DNA from: CAIMUS01 sp963708455
GTDB lineage: Bacteria; Pseudomonadota; Gammaproteobacteria; Competibacterales; Competibacteraceae
Reading direction: 5' to 3'
Assembly: GCA_963708455.1 (NCBI GenBank)
Contig: CAVPSQ010000010.1
Span: 1,680,965 to 1,744,964, forward strand
DNA length: 64,000 nt
The notes under the pieces are model-generated. The model searched no databases, was not told the DNA's origin, and saw only the letters and a list, made by a program, of their open reading frames with translations. A program made the translations under genes and the position numbers. Of this stretch, positions 27,098-38,022 are shown piece after piece; position 1 is the stretch's first letter, and each line of letters begins with the position of its first letter.

Positions 27098-27990
27098 GGC
27101 GGGCCGGCCATGCGGGGAGTGGCGGGAGCGGGCGGCGGCGGCGGAGCGCCGGGTTCGCTGACCAGCACCAGCGTTTCGCGCACGCGGTCCAACTGAGCAA
27201 TGGGTTTGGCACTGATCCGGGCGAAGGGGCGGGTCGGGTCAAAGCTCACCTGAGTCACCGTCGCCACCGGATAACCGCGGGGAAAGCGGCCGTCCAGCCC
27301 GGAGGTAACCAGGACGTCGCCCACCCGAACGTCTTCATTGTTGAGGATATGGGACAGTTCCAGCGCCTGGAAATTGCCGGTGCCCATCGCCAGGGTGCGC
27401 AGGCCGTTACGCACGATCTGCACGGGCAGAGCGTGGTTGGGGTCGGTGATCAGGATGGCCCGCGCGGTAAAGGCGTTGGCCTCGATGATCTGGCCGATAA
27501 CGCCGTGCTGGTCCAGCAGCGGTTGTCCTATCCGGACGCCCTGCTGCGTGCCCCGGTTGAGCAGAATCTGATGGCGGTAGGGATCGAATTCGATCTGCAG
27601 CAATTCCGCGATCAGAAAGCGTTCGCCCTGGTTGACCGAGGATTCCAGCAAAGTCCGCAGGCGGCGGTTTTCCGCCTCCAGCGCCGTCAGCTTCTGCAGT
27701 TCGACGTTGATGAATACCTGCTTGCGGTGCAGTTCGGCGTTCTCGGCCAGCAGCGCCTCGCGGCTGGCCAGATTGGCCGTCAGCCAATCCCAGGTTTTGA
27801 CAGGCGTCTGGACGGCATACTGCAACGGATAAATCAAAGTGGCCAGCACGTTACGCACAGCCTCCATCTGATGGTAGCGGTGGTCGGCCAGCATGGTCGC
27901 AATGGCCAGCAGCACGAACACCAGCAGACGGACGTTGTTGACTGTCTCGACGAACAACGGCCGGCGATGATCGGATTTAAGTATGCTCAA
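27094..27990 (-). CDS. mreC: MreC rod-shape scaffold protein
   Basis: Periplasmic protein anchored by one N-terminal segment (RLLVFVLLAIATMLADHRYH) with a coiled coil (ALLAENAELHRKQVFINVEL) and a C-terminal beta domain (LLDQHGVIGQIIEANAFTAR, VLVTSGLDGRFPRGYPVATV). It links MreB to the cell-wall enzymes. The tail is proline-rich (PGAPPPPPAPATP), a feature found in some but not all MreC proteins. 298 residues. Confidence 0.96.
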   Translation of the reverse strand: MSILKSDHRRPLFVETVNNVRLLVFVLLAIATMLADHRYHQMEAVRNVLATLIYPLQYAVQTPVKTWDWLTANLASREALLAENAELHRKQVFINVELQKLTALEAENRRLRTLLESSVNQGERFLIAELLQIEFDPYRHQILLNRGTQQGVRIGQPLLDQHGVIGQIIEANAFTARAILITDPNHALPVQIVRNGLRTLAMGTGNFQALELSHILNNEDVRVGDVLVTSGLDGRFPRGYPVATVTQVSFDPTRPFARISAKPIAQLDRVRETLVLVSEPGAPPPPPAPATPRMAGPP

Positions 27991-28053
27991 GCCTATACCT
28001 GCTGCAGATCGTCCAGCAATCGGGTTCTACCCTAAAATCTTTTTCCAAGCCGT

Positions 28054-29103
28054 TCATTCCAGCGCGAAGGTCTGGGGACCCAGCTGGTCGATCAACTCCA
28101 GTACTCGGCCACCCCCGCGCGCCACGCAGGTTAGCGGATCCTCAGCCACGGTGGCATTCAAACCGGTTTCTTCCATGATTAATTGGTCGATGCCCCGCAA
28201 CAGCGCACCGCCGCCAGTCAGTACGATGCCGCGCTCGGCTACGTCTCCGGCCAACTCGGGCGGGGTAGCTTCCAGCGCCATGCGGATGGCATCGACGATG
28301 CCACCCAAAGGCTCCTGCAGAGCTTCCAGAATTTCGTTGCTGTTGAGAATGAAACCGCGCGGCACGCCTTCAGCCAGATTGCGCCCCTTGATGGCGATTT
28401 CCAGCACTTCTTCAGAGGGAAAGGCGGTGCCGATCTCCAGTTTGATGCGTTCGGCGGTAGGTTCGCCGATCAGCACACCGCAAGAGCGTCGCACATAGTT
28501 GATGATGCTTTCGTCGAAACGGTCGCCACCCACCCGCACCGAGGCGGAATAGACGATGCCATTCAAGGACAGCACCGCCACTTCCGAAGTGCCGCCGCCG
28601 ATGTCCAGCACCATCGAACCGCGTGCCTGGTCCACCGGCATGCCGGCGCCGATGGCGGCTGCCAGCGGCTCCTGGATCAGGTAGACCTCGCGCGCCCCGG
28701 CGTTGTAGGCGGAATCCCGGATTGCCCGGCGCTCTACCTGGGTAGAGCCGGAGGGCACCCCGATCAGCACGCGCGGGCTGGGACTGAAATGCAACCAGCG
28801 GCGCGCATGCACCTGCTTGATGAAATACTGCAACATCTTCTCGGTCACGTTGAAATCGGCGATCACCCCGTCCTTGAGCGGACGCACCGTGGTCAGATTG
28901 CCGGGGGTGCGGCCGAGCATGCGTTTGGCGTCGCCGCCGACCGCAGCGATGCGCGGTCGGCCGCCGCCGGGGTCCTGATAGATGGCGACGATAGAGGGCT
29001 CGTTCAGCACGACGCCTTCGTTGCGCACATAAATCAATGTATTGGCGGTACCGAGATCGATGGAGAGATCGTTCGAGAACATACCGCGCAGTCGTTTAAA
29101 CAT
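28054..29103 (-). CDS. mreB: MreB actin-like cell-shape protein
   Basis: Bacterial actin that organises elongation. The phosphate-binding motif LSIDLGTANTLIYV lies near residue 13 and the family pattern VVLNEPSIVAI follows. Further motifs: RPLKDGVIADFNVTEKML, MVLDIGGGTSEVAVLSLNGI (second phosphate loop) and GIVLTGGGALLRGIDQLI. The N-terminus MFKRLRGMFSNDLSID is an amphipathic membrane-binding helix. 349 residues, normal length. It is divergent from gatC with 114 nt between the starts. Confidence 0.98.
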   Translation of the reverse strand: MFKRLRGMFSNDLSIDLGTANTLIYVRNEGVVLNEPSIVAIYQDPGGGRPRIAAVGGDAKRMLGRTPGNLTTVRPLKDGVIADFNVTEKMLQYFIKQVHARRWLHFSPSPRVLIGVPSGSTQVERRAIRDSAYNAGAREVYLIQEPLAAAIGAGMPVDQARGSMVLDIGGGTSEVAVLSLNGIVYSASVRVGGDRFDESIINYVRRSCGVLIGEPTAERIKLEIGTAFPSEEVLEIAIKGRNLAEGVPRGFILNSNEILEALQEPLGGIVDAIRMALEATPPELAGDVAERGIVLTGGGALLRGIDQLIMEETGLNATVAEDPLTCVARGGGRVLELIDQLGPQTFALE

Positions 29104-29156
29104 GAGTGATTTTCGGCATAGTTATTAAAACGGTCAATCCTAGCAAGCGGTGGGGA

Positions 29157-29186
29157 TTGGGAGCAAGGGTCTAAATGTGGTACGGT
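29157..29186 (+). promoter_or_regulatory. Weak candidate promoter for gatCAB
   Basis: TTGGGA at 29157-29162 and TACGGT at 29181-29186 are separated by 18 nt, in the space between the divergent mreB and gatC genes. The match is imperfect and by eye only. Confidence 0.3.
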
Positions 29187-29217
29187 GTGCTCGTTTTTTG
29201 TTGCCGAGAGACAAACG

Positions 29218-29502
29218 ATGTTAGGACCTGCCGAAGTTGCCAAGATCGCCTACCTGGCGCGTCTGGCCATCAGTGAGGCGGATAGTGCCGGTTATGCCCG
29301 CAATCTGTCCAGCATTCTGGAACTGGTCGAACAGATGAACGCCGTGGACACGACCGGCGTCGAACCGCTGGCGCACCCGCTGCAAATGGCGCAGCGGCTG
29401 CGTCCCGATGTGGTTGGCGAAGGCGATCAACGCGAGCTGTTCCAGTCTATCGCGCCCAGCGTCGCGGCGGGCTTTTATCTGGTTCCCCAGGTGATCGAAT
29501 AG
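29218..29502 (+). CDS. gatC: Aspartyl/glutamyl-tRNA amidotransferase subunit C
   Basis: GatC wraps the GatA-GatB complex of the indirect tRNA amidation pathway. The protein of 94 residues opens MLGPAEVAKIAYLARLAISE and ends PSVAAGFYLVPQVIE, which is the family layout including the 'L..NVW..D'-type C-terminal contact segment in altered form (YLVPQVIE). I use the ATG at 29218; an upstream frame to 29185 lacks family similarity. Confidence 0.93.
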   Translation: MLGPAEVAKIAYLARLAISEADSAGYARNLSSILELVEQMNAVDTTGVEPLAHPLQMAQRLRPDVVGEGDQRELFQSIAPSVAAGFYLVPQVIE

Positions 29503-29542
29503 TATCCCGCCGTCGCCCCTCATCGAAGTAGCCCGGACAGTC

Positions 29543-30994
<1,452 letters not shown>

Positions 30995-31037
30995 GCGCCG
31001 GTGGTTTTTGTTTTGGTCAGCCAAAGGTTCAGTGTAT

Positions 31038-32475
31038 ATGGAATGGGAAACGGTCATCGGACTTGAAATCCACGCCCAGTTGTCCACGCGCAGCAAGATT
31101 TTTTCCGCCGCCGCCACGGCCTACGGCGCTGCCCCCAACACCCAGGCCTGCGCCATCGATCTGGGCCTGCCCGGCGTGCTGCCGGTGCTCAACCGGGAAG
31201 CGGCGCGGATGGCCGTCATGTTCGGCCTGGCCATCGAGGCGACCGTAGCGCGCCGCTCCGTGTTCGCCCGCAAGAATTATTTCTATCCGGATCTGCCCAA
31301 GGGCTACCAGATCAGTCAGTACGAGCTGCCCATCGTCCATCACGGCCGGCTCGGCATCGACCTGGAGGACGGTAGCAGCAAGGTAATCGGCATCACCCGC
31401 GCTCATCTGGAGGAGGATGCCGGTAAATCCCTGCACGAGGATTTCCACGGCATGACCGGAGTGGATTTAAACCGCGCCGGCACGCCGCTGCTGGAAATCG
31501 TCTCCGAGCCGGACCTGCGCTCCTCCCGCGAAGCCATCGCCTACATGAAAAAACTCCATACGCTGGTGCGCTATCTGGGGATCTGCGACGGCAATATGCA
31601 GGAGGGCTCGTTCCGCTGCGACGCTAACGTATCGGTGCGACCCCAAGGGCAGACGGCCTTCGGTACCCGCGCCGAGATCAAGAATCTGAATTCCTTCCGC
31701 TTCGTGGAGCGGGCCATCGAATTCGAAGTGCAGCGCCAGATCGAGCTGCTCGAAGACGGCGGGGTGGTAGCCCAGGAAACCCGCCTGTACGACCCGGACA
31801 AGGGCGAAACCCGCTCCATGCGCAGCAAGGAGGAAGCCAACGATTACCGCTACTTCCCCGATCCTGACCTGCTGCCGCTGCTGCTGGAGGACGCCTTTAT
31901 CGAGGCGGCCCGCGCCGCCCTGCCGGAACTGCCGGACGCCAAAAAACAGCGCTTCATGGAGCAGTACGAGGCTGAGCGCTTACGACGCCGGCGTGCTGAC
32001 CGCCAGCCGCGAACTGGCGGATTACTACGAGGCGCTGGCGGCGGCACTGGGCAGCGAACCCAAGCTGTGCGCCAACTGGGTCATGGGCGATCTGGCCGCC
32101 GCGCTGAATAAAGCCGGCCTGGATATCACTCAGAGTCCGGTGAGCGCGGACCGGCTGGCGGGTCTGCTCCGACGCATTCAGGATCGGACCATCTCCGGCA
32201 AGATCGCCAAAGAGGTGTTCGAAGCCGTGTGGAGCGGCGCCGGCGACGCTGACGCCGTCATCAGCCAGCGCGGTCTGCAACAGATTACCGATACGGCCGC
32301 CATCGAACAGGCGATCGACGCGGTGTTGCAGGCGCATCCGGAACAACTGGCGCAATACCGGGCCGGCAGGGACAAATTGCTGGGCTTTTTCGTCGGGCGG
32401 GTGATGCAAGCCACTCAGGGCAAAGCCAACCCGCAGCAGCTGAACGAGCTGCTGACGCGCAAGCTGAAGGGCTAG
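31038..32475 (+). CDS. gatB: Aspartyl/glutamyl-tRNA amidotransferase subunit B, frameshifted
   Basis: GatB binds and phosphorylates the mischarged tRNA. The ATG at 31038 starts MEWETVIGLEIHAQLSTRSK; the open frame starting at 30933 is too long. Motifs: NYFYPDLPKGYQISQYELPI, HLEEDAGKSLHED, NRAGTPLLEIVSEPDLRSS. At 31970-31971 a G in GAGGCTGAG appears to be inserted: the upper frame drifts into EAERLRRRRADRQ, while the other frame reads LSAYDAGVLTASRELADYYE and then the C-terminal YqeY-like domain to 32475. Removing one G restores about 478 residues. Because the gene is usually essential, an error in the sequence is likely. Confidence 0.93.
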
Positions 32476-32623
32476 CGTCCGGTGAGAGACGGCGACCGTC
32501 CGCAGCGGCATATCGGAGCCTGGAACCGTACTGTCAGGCCCGGCGTCACCTGGAGCGCCGCCATAGGCGGGTTCGTCGGCAGGCAGCCGACGGTTCTTCC
32601 CAGCGCCCACCACTGAGCCCGCG

Positions 32624-33136
32624 ATGCGCGCCCTGTTTAAACTGTTCCTGGATATTTGTCTGCTGCGCAAAGGCCCTCAGGATATCCCCGCCGCGGCGGT
32701 GCTGTTGCGGCTGACGCTGGCGTGCTACGGCCTGACCGCACTGCTGGGGCTGCCGGCTATGCTGGGCTTTGGCGTGGCGCTCGCGCTGCTGGCGATCGAC
32801 ATGGCGTTGCAGGCGGGCCTGACCTATGGCGCCCTGTACCTGCGCGGCTCTATCGGACGCTTCCAGCAGACGCTGACCGCTTTGTATGGCTGCGGCGCCT
32901 TGCTGCAGATCTTGTTCGCGCCGGTGCAGCTCTGGCTGGACCGGGAGATCGCCGGACAGGGTTCCCCCGCCTTGCCCCAACTGGTGTGGCTGGGCCTGTT
33001 CGCCTGGAGCATCGCCGTCATGTCCCATATTCTGCGCCACGCCCTGTCAATTCCTTTGTGGGGAGGGGTGTTGTGCAGCAGCGCCTATATCTTCGTTTAC
33101 TGGACCCTCTCGGATTGGTTATATCCGCTAAGCTGA
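32624..33136 (+). CDS. Unknown four- to five-pass membrane protein
   Basis: A 170-residue hydrophobic protein with about five membrane segments (PAAAVLLRLTLACYGLTALL, MLGFGVALALLAIDMALQAG, TALYGCGALLQILFAPVQLW, LVWLGLFAWSIAVMSHILRH, WGGVLCSSAYIFVYWTLSDW). I do not recognise its family; a Yip1-like or general membrane role is possible. It precedes mpl by 1 nt, so the two are probably co-transcribed. The 150 nt between gatB and this gene show nothing clear. Confidence 0.72.
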   Translation: MRALFKLFLDICLLRKGPQDIPAAAVLLRLTLACYGLTALLGLPAMLGFGVALALLAIDMALQAGLTYGALYLRGSIGRFQQTLTALYGCGALLQILFAPVQLWLDREIAGQGSPALPQLVWLGLFAWSIAVMSHILRHALSIPLWGGVLCSSAYIFVYWTLSDWLYPLS

Positions 33137-33137
33137 C

Positions 33138-34493
33138 ATGCATATTCACATTCTCGGTATCTGCGGTACTTTCATGGCGGGCCTGGCGGTGCTGGCCCGC
33201 GAGCTGGGCCATACGGTGAGCGGTTGCGACGCGAACGTCTATCCTCCCATGAGCACGCAACTGGAGGCCGCCGGTATCCGGGTGCTGGAAGGCTATTCGC
33301 CCGGGCATCTGCAGCCGGCGCCCGATTGCGTCGTGGTGGGCAATGTGATGACGCGCGGTAAGCCTATCGTCGAATATCTGTTGAATTCCTCCATTCCCTA
33401 TCTATCCGGACCGCAATGGCTGGCCGAACAGGTACTGCGGGATCGCTGGGTGCTGGCAGCGGCAGGCACTCATGGCAAGACCACGGTCGCCAGCATGCTG
33501 GCGTGGATACTTGAACAGGCCGGTTTGCAGCCCGGTTTTCTGATCGGCGGGATTCCAACCGATTTCGGTAGGTCCGCGCGCCTGGGCGCGGGGCTGTTGT
33601 TCGTGGTGGAAGCGGACGAATACGATACGGCGTTCTTCGACAAGCGCTCGAAATTCGTCCATTACCGGCCGCGCACGCTGATCCTCAACAATCTGGAGTT
33701 CGATCACGCCGATATCTTCCCGGATCTGGCCGCGATTCAGCGGCAGTTTCACCATCTGGTGCGCACCCTACCGGGGCAGGGCCTGATCGTGGTCAACGGC
33801 GACGATGCCAATCTGGCGGCGGTGCTGGAGCTGGGCTGCTGGACGCCGGTGCAAAGTTGCGGCGAGCGGGGCGATTGGCAGGCGCGTGAGCGGCGGGCCG
33901 CTGACGCCGTCTTCGCCGTGTATTTCCAGGGCCACCGGCAGGGGCAGGTAGAGTGGTCGCAGTACGGCGCTCATAATGTGCATAATGCGCTGGCGGCCAT
34001 CGCCGCCGCCCGCCATGCCGGGGTTCCGCCGCTGCAGGCCATGCGCGCGTTGCGCAGTTTCCAAGGGGTCAGACGGCGCATGGAACAGCGCGGCGTGGTG
34101 AACGGGGTCACGGTTTACGACGATTTCGCCCATCATCCCACCGCCATAGCGCTCACCGTGGCGGGGCTGCGCGCCCGGCTGAACGGCGGGCGTCTTCTCG
34201 CTGTGCTGGAGCCGCGCTCCAACACCATGCGGATGGGCGTGTTCCAGGACCAGTTGGCGAGTGCGTTGGCCGGGGCCGACCGGGTGGTGCTGTATCGGGC
34301 GCCCGATCTGGGTTGGGACCCGGGCAGAGTGATGGCGGAATTGGACGGCCGGGGACAGGTGTGCGCGTCCATTGAAGACACCATCGCCACCGTCTGCGCC
34401 CAGGTCCGCCAGGGCGATCACGTGCTGATTATGAGCAACGGCGGTTTCGGGGGAATTCACGCCCGGTTGCTGGCAGCGTTGAACCGGGGCTGA
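33138..34493 (+). CDS. mpl: Murein peptide ligase Mpl
   Basis: Recycles the tripeptide L-Ala-gamma-D-Glu-mDAP onto UDP-MurNAc. The Mur ligase fold starts with the UDP-binding loop HILGICGTFMAGLAVLAREL, the ATP P-loop is AAGTHGKTTVASMLAWIL (near residue 114), and FVVEADEYDTAFFDKRSKF with NNLEFDHADIF follows. YDDFAHHPTAIALTVAGLRA and LEPRSNTMRMG are standard for Mpl. 451 residues. Mpl is mainly gammaproteobacterial, betaproteobacterial and related, which supports the host assignment. Confidence 0.97.
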   Translation: MHIHILGICGTFMAGLAVLARELGHTVSGCDANVYPPMSTQLEAAGIRVLEGYSPGHLQPAPDCVVVGNVMTRGKPIVEYLLNSSIPYLSGPQWLAEQVLRDRWVLAAAGTHGKTTVASMLAWILEQAGLQPGFLIGGIPTDFGRSARLGAGLLFVVEADEYDTAFFDKRSKFVHYRPRTLILNNLEFDHADIFPDLAAIQRQFHHLVRTLPGQGLIVVNGDDANLAAVLELGCWTPVQSCGERGDWQARERRAADAVFAVYFQGHRQGQVEWSQYGAHNVHNALAAIAAARHAGVPPLQAMRALRSFQGVRRRMEQRGVVNGVTVYDDFAHHPTAIALTVAGLRARLNGGRLLAVLEPRSNTMRMGVFQDQLASALAGADRVVLYRAPDLGWDPGRVMAELDGRGQVCASIEDTIATVCAQVRQGDHVLIMSNGGFGGIHARLLAALNRG

Positions 34494-34563
34494 TTGGAGG
34501 GCGGGTCAATCATTTTTCGCTGTTAAGCCAGCGCGGCGCTTTTATCCCGGCCGTCCCAGTCCC

Positions 34564-35458
34564 CTACCCCGCCGCCCGCACCGCTGTCAGAAACGCCTGT
34601 ACGATGGGAGAGGCATCGGCGGCGCGCCAGATCACGGCGAGATCGTATTGTGGCGCGGTCTGGCTGGCCGTGTACAGTTCCCGGTAAACCACCTCGGTCT
34701 GATTCGAGTCGTGCAGCGAAGCCGGCACGATCGTGAGGCCGATCTCGGCAGCGACCAGGCCGATCAGCGTGCGCATATGATGCGCCTCCTGCACGATCCG
34801 GGGCGTGAAGCCGGCGCGGGCGCAGGCGATCATGATGTGCGCGTACAGACCCGGCCCTCGGGTGGCGTTGAACATCACGAACGGCTCGTCCGCCAAATCC
34901 TCGAGGAATATCCGCCAACTGGTAGCCAGCCGGTGCTGCTGCGGCAGCACCACGATCAGATTTTCCTGAAACACGGTCTCTACCTCGAGACCGCGGGCGT
35001 CCAGCAGCGGTGGCATGAGAAAGCCCACATCGGCGCGCTCCGCCTGGAGTTCCTTCACCTGCTGCGCCGTGTGGCGCTCGTGTAATTCCAGCACCACGTC
35101 CGGGTGCTGCTGATGGAAAGCCCGCAGCACCGGCGGCAAATAGGCATGCATGGCGTTGCTGACGAACACGATGCGCAGCGAGCCGATAAAACCCTGGCCG
35201 GCCCGGCGGGCCGCGGCGATGGCCCGCTCCGCCTGGGTCACCGCGCGGCGGACTTCCTCCAGAAAAATGCTGCCTGCTTCGGTGAGGCGCACGGCCCGGT
35301 TGCTGCGTTCGAACAGTTGCACACCCAGGATCCTCTTCCATCCGCTGGATGGCCTGCGTGAGCGGAGGCTGCGACATGTGTAGCCGTTCGGCCGCGCGCC
35401 GGTAGTTCAACTCTTCCGCGAGCACGATAAATTGTCGGAATTGCCGCAGCTCTAACAT
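34564..35458 (-). CDS. LysR-family transcriptional regulator, frameshifted
   Basis: The N-terminal winged helix starts MLELRQFRQFIVLAEELNYR with RAAERLHMSQPPLTQAIQRM in the usual place. At about 35332 the frame breaks within GAGGATCCTGGG: removing one base joins IQRMEE to LGVQLFERSNRAVRLTEAGS, which lies in the other frame and continues through the effector domain to 34564. Expected length is about 297 residues. The target is unknown; it faces away from the oxidase cluster, but no binding site is obvious. Either a sequence error or a decayed regulator. Confidence 0.86.
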
Positions 35459-35626
35459 CGCCGGTAGTGATATGACTTAAATATCAAACGTTCGCTATAA
35501 AAGTATTGGCCATATCATAAGCCACTCCATAAACTGTTTTCAAAAGGAAGTTGCGAGAGACCCTGCAAACGGGTTGATCGGGTCCAGGTCATTGTCACCA
35601 TGTAGTGCATCGAAAGGGTTGGAGCA

Positions 35627-35734
35627 ATGAACAGTAAATATGCTGAAGAAGTCACGTTGAGCGCCATTGCTTTGCTGGGTATAGGCGGTTTCTATCTGTT
35701 TATGGAACTTTTCTATATCTGGGCGCAGCGTTAA
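35627..35734 (+). CDS. Putative 35-residue single-pass membrane protein
   Basis: An ATG at 35627 with GGAG 3-7 nt upstream reads MNSKYAEEVTLSAIALLGIG followed by GFYLFMELFYIWAQR and TAA at 35732. It has an acidic N-terminus, one hydrophobic segment of about 20 residues and an aromatic end. It lies between the divergent-facing LysR gene and fixH, convergent with the latter. Small single-helix subunits (for example CcoM) are known for cbb3 oxidases in some pseudomonads, but I cannot claim homology. Confidence 0.45.
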   Translation: MNSKYAEEVTLSAIALLGIGGFYLFMELFYIWAQR

Positions 35735-35754
35735 AACCTGTTGGCCAGCGCAAT

Positions 35755-36555
35755 TCAACGGCTCCCCACCTCGGTGCTGGCGCGAATCTCGTGCCGTTCT
35801 TCCCCCCGGCGCACCACCAGCACCAGGTCCCATAGACCGGCGGCAGGCAGGCTCAAGGGAGCCTGATAGACGCCGGGCTCCCCTTCCGGCAGAGAAAAAG
35901 TCCGATCCAGCCGGCTGTCCGCCGGCCGCAGAAACTGCCCTTCGACCGTAGCACCGGTCAGGGGATCGCTCTCGCGAGTGCGGGCGACCACCTTGAACAC
36001 GGTCAGCTGATCCATGACCGGACGGCCCAGCCAGCCTTTCTGAATCTGCCAGCCGCGCGCTTGCTGCTGCTGCACCTGTTGCAGATAAGCATTGTAGAGC
36101 GTTTCCTTTTGCTGGAAATCGTGGGAGATCACGCCCGGAAAACCGGAGGATACCGGCCCCTTGCCGGGCACCGCAGGCAACAAATAAACGCTCAGGGAAG
36201 GCGCCAGACCCTGCTCCGCCAGTACGATGAAAAACACATTCAGGGCCAGCAGCGCGACGAAAAAGCCGACGATGGCCGCCGGTATCCAATGCAGCCGGCC
36301 GGTGCGGTACTGTTCGCGGCGGTGCAGCGCTATTCCGCAAACGCAGGCGGCCAGCAGCCAGCTCGCCAGATGGAGCGCCACTACAGCGCCGCCATGCCAG
36401 TGCGGCAACATGAATGGCAGATAGCAACCCACTACCAGCAGCGCCGCCAGAGCAGCCGCCCAGCCGGCGTCCAAGCGGATGCCATGCGCCAGGCCCCAGG
36501 CGGTCACAGCAATTAGAACGACGCTGACCGCGAGATCGACCAGAGAACCGTCCAT
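35755..36555 (-). CDS. FixH-family protein of cbb3 oxidase assembly
   Basis: A 266-residue protein: about three hydrophobic segments near the N-terminus (VDLAVSVVLIAVTAWGLAHG, GWAAALAALLVVGCYLPFML), another at IPAAIVGFFVALLALNVFFI, then a periplasmic beta domain ending LPAAGLWDLVLVVRRGEERH. The VGFFVALLALNVFFI segment plus the 'F..PEGEPGVYQAPLSLPAAG' domain is the FixH layout, but the protein is longer than typical FixH because of the extra N-terminal membrane part. It starts 4 nt after ccoG stops, so the two are coupled. Confidence 0.82.
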   Translation of the reverse strand: MDGSLVDLAVSVVLIAVTAWGLAHGIRLDAGWAAALAALLVVGCYLPFMLPHWHGGAVVALHLASWLLAACVCGIALHRREQYRTGRLHWIPAAIVGFFVALLALNVFFIVLAEQGLAPSLSVYLLPAVPGKGPVSSGFPGVISHDFQQKETLYNAYLQQVQQQQARGWQIQKGWLGRPVMDQLTVFKVVARTRESDPLTGATVEGQFLRPADSRLDRTFSLPEGEPGVYQAPLSLPAAGLWDLVLVVRRGEERHEIRASTEVGSR

Positions 36556-36558
36556 GTC

Positions 36559-37971
36559 TTACTCCGGCAGATAGAATACCGATGGCCGGCGGATAGCGGG
36601 GACCTCCGTTCCGGCCTCCGGCGTGATGACGAAGATGAAATGCTGTTGTCCCGCCAGCCCACCCGGCAGCATCCGGATCCGCGCCATCATCCGCAGGCGC
36701 TGCTGCGGTTCCAGCATGATGCGCTCCAGCCCGTCCAGGCTCAGTTCCGCGCCCGGCAGATCCTCCAGACCGGCGCGCAGCGCCAGCGTGTGAGTGGTCT
36801 TGTTGTTCAACTTGATCTCATAGCTGTTCTGGATGCGGCCGTCGGACAACGTCGCGTACAGCGGCTGCCGGACCTGGACCACGGTGGCGTTATACGGCGT
36901 CTGATGGGCGATGCTCCAACCCAGCAGGGCCATGGCGGCGCACAGGATGACGCCGTAACCGATGGTCTTGGGCTTGACGATCCGGGTGGGTTTGCCTTGT
37001 TGGGCGTCGTCGGACGTGTATTTGATCAGGCCGCGCGGCCACTTCAGATTGTCCATGATGGCATCGCAGGCATCGATGCACAGGGCACAGGAAATGCACT
37101 GCAATTGCAGCCCGTTGCGGATATCGATGCCGGTCGGACAGACCTGGACACAATAGCCACAGTCGACACAATCGCCCATCCCCTGAGCCTGGCGCTGTTC
37201 CCGGCTTTTCATGCCCTTGCCGATCTTATGACGGCCCCGGTCACCTTCGCCCCGGCGCTCGTCGTAGGCAATGATCAGCGTATCGCGGTCGAACATGGCG
37301 CTCTGGAAGCGGGCGTAAGGGCACATGTAGGTGCACACCTGTTCTCTGGCCAGACCCGCCATGACGAACGTGGTCGCGGTCAGGAACAGAGTGGCGGCGT
37401 AAGCCGGAAAGGGCGCCGCGCCGCGCGCCATCGCCACGATCAGCTCAGGCGCATTGCCCCAATAAAGCGTGAAAGTGAGACCGGTCAGCAAGGCGACCAG
37501 CAGCCAGGCGCCGTAGGTTGCCGCCATCCGCAGCAGTTTTCCCCCCCTCCAGGGAGCCTGGTAGAGGCGGATCCGGGCCGGCCGTTCCCCCTGGATCAGC
37601 CGCTCGATGAGTATAAAGACATCAGTCCACAAGGTCTGGAAACAGAAATAGCCGCAGAACACCCGCCCGGCGATGCCGGTGACGAAGAACAACAGCATGG
37701 CGGCGACCACCAGCAGACCACCGATCCAGATCACGTCCTGGGGCTCCATGGTGAGTCCAAAAAGGTAGTAATGACGCCCTGGAATATCGAACAGCACGGC
37801 CTGATCGGGGATGCCCGGAGCGCGCTCCCAGCGCACCCAGGGGAGCAGGTAATAAATACTGTAAGCCAGGATCAATATCCCGTATTTAACGGTGCGGAAC
37901 GCGCCCTTGACGGAGCGGGGATAGATTGGAATGCGCTTTTGGTAGAAGACCTCGGAAGCTGCTTCGGACAT
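36559..37971 (-). CDS. ccoG: CcoG/FixG cytochrome c oxidase accessory protein
   Basis: Membrane ferredoxin required for copper delivery to the cbb3 oxidase. It has membrane segments around residues 30-60, 85-115, 150-180 and 190-215 and two 4Fe-4S clusters in CVDCGYCVQVCPTGIDIRNG and CISCALCIDACDAIMDNLKW (near residues 260-320). The C-terminal domain resembles an Ig fold (LEDLPGAELSLDGLERIMLE). 470 residues. The GRVFCGYFCFQTLWTDVF segment near 110 is conserved. It is followed by fixH and preceded by ccoP with 133 nt between. Confidence 0.96.
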   Translation of the reverse strand: MSEAASEVFYQKRIPIYPRSVKGAFRTVKYGILILAYSIYYLLPWVRWERAPGIPDQAVLFDIPGRHYYLFGLTMEPQDVIWIGGLLVVAAMLLFFVTGIAGRVFCGYFCFQTLWTDVFILIERLIQGERPARIRLYQAPWRGGKLLRMAATYGAWLLVALLTGLTFTLYWGNAPELIVAMARGAAPFPAYAATLFLTATTFVMAGLAREQVCTYMCPYARFQSAMFDRDTLIIAYDERRGEGDRGRHKIGKGMKSREQRQAQGMGDCVDCGYCVQVCPTGIDIRNGLQLQCISCALCIDACDAIMDNLKWPRGLIKYTSDDAQQGKPTRIVKPKTIGYGVILCAAMALLGWSIAHQTPYNATVVQVRQPLYATLSDGRIQNSYEIKLNNKTTHTLALRAGLEDLPGAELSLDGLERIMLEPQQRLRMMARIRMLPGGLAGQQHFIFVITPEAGTEVPAIRRPSVFYLPE

Positions 37972-38022
37972 GGCTGTTGAATCGCGCCTGAAAGGAAAGG
38001 CCCAGAACAGTGGGTCAGGGAA

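Noticed and set aside
18591..29103. The rod-shape, dacA and lipAB genes as a novel cluster
   Set aside because: This order is well known in gammaproteobacteria, so it is ordinary.
35540..36427. 295-residue open frame on the minus strand over fixH
   Set aside because: It is a shadow of fixH in another frame with biased composition and no family motifs.
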